Assembly: GCA_016199105.1 (NCBI GenBank)
Contig: JACQHI010000096.1
Location: 1-5,932 of the forward strand
Reading direction: 5' to 3'
DNA from: Lentisphaerota bacterium
GTDB lineage: Bacteria > Verrucomicrobiota > Kiritimatiellia > JAAZAB01
Length of the DNA: 5,932 bases
Shown: piece after piece, positions 5,132 through 5,932 of the stretch
Layout: each line of letters begins with the position of its first letter
Position numbering within the stretch: the stretch's first letter is position 1
The notes under the pieces: model-generated
Told to the model about the DNA's origin: nothing
The model's database searches: none
What the model saw: the letters and a program-made list of their open reading frames with translations, nothing else
Translations under genes and position numbers: made by a program

Positions 5132-5188
5132 CGCCCTGCGCTGGACAAGTCGGCCTGTCCGAGTGCTTGTCCAGCGCTTCGCGGGATC
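5127..5188. repeat. 62-bp inverted repeat of family C (copies 3 and 4)
   Basis: The left arm is GATCCCGCCCTGCGCTGGAC plus AAG (5127-5149). The right arm is its reverse complement (5166-5188), mismatched only at the CCTG / GAAG segment. The 16-nt spacer is TCGGCCTGTCCGAGTG. A strong cruciform or RNA hairpin is expected. Confidence 0.85.
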
Positions 5189-5208
5189 GGCCAGGGAGTC
5201 ATGGTCCG

Positions 5209-5272
5209 CGTGGGTCCCAGTTCCCGTGAGGGACGTTGGCCCAACGGGACTCACGTCCAACTGGGACCTCTT
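5209..5272. repeat. Nested palindrome with family B copy 3 at its centre
   Basis: The outer arms are GGTCCCAGTT (5213-5222) and AACTGGGACC (5259-5268), a perfect 10-bp inverted repeat. Between them lies GTGAGGGACGTTGGCCCAAC followed by GGGACTCACG (5226-5255), a family B copy that is itself partly self-complementary. The flanks CGTGGGTCCCAG and CCAACTGGGACCTCTT recur at 5312-5323 and 5326-5341. Confidence 0.8.
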
Positions 5273-5287
5273 CTTCCGTATCGGATC

Positions 5288-5427
5288 GGTCCTGATCGGA
5301 GTCAGGACCTACGTGGGTCCCAGTTCCAACTGGGACCTCTTTGGACGCGCCGGCACGCTTCTAAGGCACTAACCGCTGGGAATCCCAAAGAGGTCCTGAT
5401 CGGAGTCAGGACCTACGTGGGTCCCAG
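5288..5427. repeat. Pair of exact 36-bp direct repeats, each with an internal hairpin
   Basis: An identical 36-bp unit lies at 5288-5323 and 5392-5427. Each begins with GGTCCTGA, TCGGAG, TCAGGACC (a perfect 8-bp stem with a 6-nt loop) and ends CTACGTGGGTCCCAG. GGACCTCTTTGG (5333-5344) and CCAAAGAGGTCC (5385-5396) form a further 12-bp inverted repeat around the intervening sequence. Confidence 0.85.
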
Positions 5428-5531
5428 GCAGGTGAAACATGCCGAACTTTCCGCTTAAGGAAAGCAGGTTGCATGCCGAACACAGGATTGAACGAACGAA
5501 GCAGGTTGAATGCCAAACACAGGATTGAACG
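5428..5531. repeat. 36/37-bp imperfect tandem repeat, about 2.5 units
   Basis: GCAGGTTGCATGCCGAACAC with AGGATTGAACG (5464-5494) recurs at 5501-5531 with two changes. A divergent partial unit starting GCAGGTGAAACATGCCGAAC lies at 5428-5447. Unit starts are 36 and 37 bp apart. It lies directly upstream of the flagellin 2 leader. Confidence 0.75.
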
Positions 5532-5533
5532 GC

Positions 5534-5560
5534 TAAAGTATTGAGTCAGGGGGATTAACA
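5534..5560 (+). promoter_or_regulatory. Weak sigma-28-like element upstream of flagellin 2
   Basis: TAAAGTAT (5534-5541) matches the sigma-28 (FliA/SigD) -35 box TAAAGTTT at 7 of 8 bases. Eleven bases later GATTAACA is a poor match to the GCCGATAA -10 (3 of 8). The position would give a 5' untranslated region of about 110 nt containing all the GGA motifs below. Tentative. Confidence 0.25.
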
Positions 5561-5572
5561 ACGAGTAGAAAA

Positions 5573-5672
5573 GGAGGCCAAGGAGGAGCCAAAGGCAGAT
5601 AACAAGGAGGTTTTCGCGGACAAGGATGGCCGCGGAAATAAACGGACAGTATGACGGTAAATTCACGGAGGA
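5573..5672 (+). promoter_or_regulatory. Candidate CsrA-binding leader of flagellin 2
   Basis: Ten GGA triplets occur in 100 nt. ACAAGGAGGT (5602-5611) fits the CsrA consensus ACANGGANGU fully. ACAAGGATGG (5620-5629) fits at 9 of 10 and is the exact loop of a hairpin: UUUUCGCGG (5611-5619) pairs with CCGCGGAAA (5630-5638), nine pairs including one G-U. The GGA cores of the two sites are 18 nt apart, within the range a CsrA dimer can bridge. The Shine-Dalgarno itself (GGAGG, 5667-5671) contributes two more GGA triplets. The layout of an upstream site plus one over the ribosome site parallels B. subtilis hag. Confidence 0.65.
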
Positions 5673-5678
5673 AGCGCA

Positions 5679-5932
5679 ATGCAAATTCTCAATAACATTC
5701 CCGCGTTCACGGTTTGGAAAAGTTATAACTTCAACGTGTCCCGCATGCGGGATTCGATGGCGAAACTCGCCTCGGGGCTGCGAATCGTCAACGCCGGCGA
5801 CGATGCGGCCGGTCTGGCCATGAGCGAGCGCCTGCGCCAGCAATATCGCAATACGGCCAAGGCGGCGTTGAATATCGAAGGCAATATGAATTACTGGCAG
5901 ACGGCCGACGGCTGGCTCCAGAAGATTCAGGA
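5679..5932 (+). CDS. fliC: Second flagellin, N-terminal part only (runs off the window)
   Basis: Eighty-four codons from ATG 5679 encode MQILNNIPAFTVWKSYNFNV through to WLQKIQ. This is the flagellin D0/D1 N-terminal region, with SGLRIVNAGDDAAGLAMSER at about 32-51 and ALNIEGNMNYWQTAD at about 63-77. By hand count about 57 of 84 residues are identical to flagellin 1, so the two are diverged paralogues forming a multi-flagellin filament or expressed under different conditions. The Shine-Dalgarno GGAGG sits 7 nt before the start. The gene is on the opposite strand to flagellin 1 and divergent from the glycosyltransferase, with its own long leader that looks suited to CsrA control. The C-terminal half lies beyond the window. 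Confidence 0.95.
   Translation, partial: MQILNNIPAFTVWKSYNFNVSRMRDSMAKLASGLRIVNAGDDAAGLAMSERLRQQYRNTAKAALNIEGNMNYWQTADGWLQKIQ

Larger units (their letters stand above)
5047..5678. other. Gene-free divergent region between glycosyltransferase and flagellin 2
   Basis: No credible coding sequence is seen. From left to right it holds a possible promoter for the glycosyltransferase (5078-5106), a 15-bp direct repeat (5102-5131), a large family C inverted repeat (5127-5188), a palindrome and direct-repeat block (5209-5427), a 36/37-bp tandem repeat (5428-5531), and the GGA-rich leader of flagellin 2 (about 5560-5678). Confidence 0.7.

Noticed and set aside
5047..5244. 66-codon N-terminal extension of the glycosyltransferase
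   Set aside because: The extension is translated repeat DNA; ATG 5046 has a ribosome site and gives the canonical GT2 N-terminus.
5428..5531. CRISPR array
   Set aside because: The 36/37-bp units are contiguous with no unique spacers between them, number only about 2.5, and no cas gene is present.
5626..5823. 65-codon plus-strand frame starting in the flagellin 2 leader
   Set aside because: It overlaps flagellin 2 in another frame; its ATG lies in the loop/stem of the CsrA-type hairpin, and the AAGGAGG upstream is too far away to serve it. A leader peptide cannot be excluded but is not supported.
5406..5843. 145-codon minus-strand frame with a hydrophobic stretch near 5560-5640
   Set aside because: It overlaps the start of flagellin 2, and the apparent membrane segment is just the complement of the purine-rich leader. 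No convincing start with a ribosome site.

Overview
The window is GC-rich bacterial DNA holding part of a flagellar filament locus: a flagellin, its CsrA/FliW translational control pair, a motility-accessory (Maf-type) protein, a two-domain glycosyltransferase, and the start of a second flagellin. No rRNA, tRNA or other taxonomic marker is present. The flagellin sequences, together with intergenic DNA full of GC-rich dispersed palindromes and an AT-rich 7-bp repeat, remind me of PVC-type lineages such as Kiritimatiellota, Lentisphaerota or Planctomycetota. That placement is a tentative inference.

Layout. Minus-strand genes run from about 3123 down to the left edge in the order fliW (3123-2557), csrA (2477-2211), flagellin 1 (2192-1233), a small uncharacterised helical protein (1134-679), and a Maf/DUF115-type protein that leaves the window at base 1. 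Spacings are 79, 18 and 98 nt, then a 35-nt overlap, consistent with one transcription unit. To the right, a 726-bp gene-free stretch (3124-3849) is a mosaic of palindromic repeats and a purine-rich tract. A GT2 glycosyltransferase with a C-terminal Rossmann-like domain lies on the minus strand (5046-3850). A second 632-bp gene-free stretch (5047-5678) carries more palindromes, direct repeats and a 37-bp tandem repeat, then the leader of flagellin 2, which starts at 5679 on the plus strand and runs off the right edge.

How it works together. In Bacillus-type systems CsrA blocks flagellin translation by binding GGA motifs around the Shine-Dalgarno sequence, and FliW, released when flagellin is exported, sequesters CsrA. 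Both regulators are encoded here directly upstream of flagellin 1. The leader of flagellin 2 carries ten GGA triplets in about 100 nt, including one full match to the CsrA consensus and one near-perfect match displayed in the loop of a 9-bp hairpin. The Maf protein and the glycosyltransferase are probably concerned with filament glycosylation.

Most unusual aspects: (i) the candidate CsrA-responsive leader of flagellin 2; (ii) at least five families of palindromic or short dispersed repeats, several of which extend into reading frames (the FliW C-terminus, the Maf N-terminus, and the C-terminal domain of the glycosyltransferase) without breaking them.
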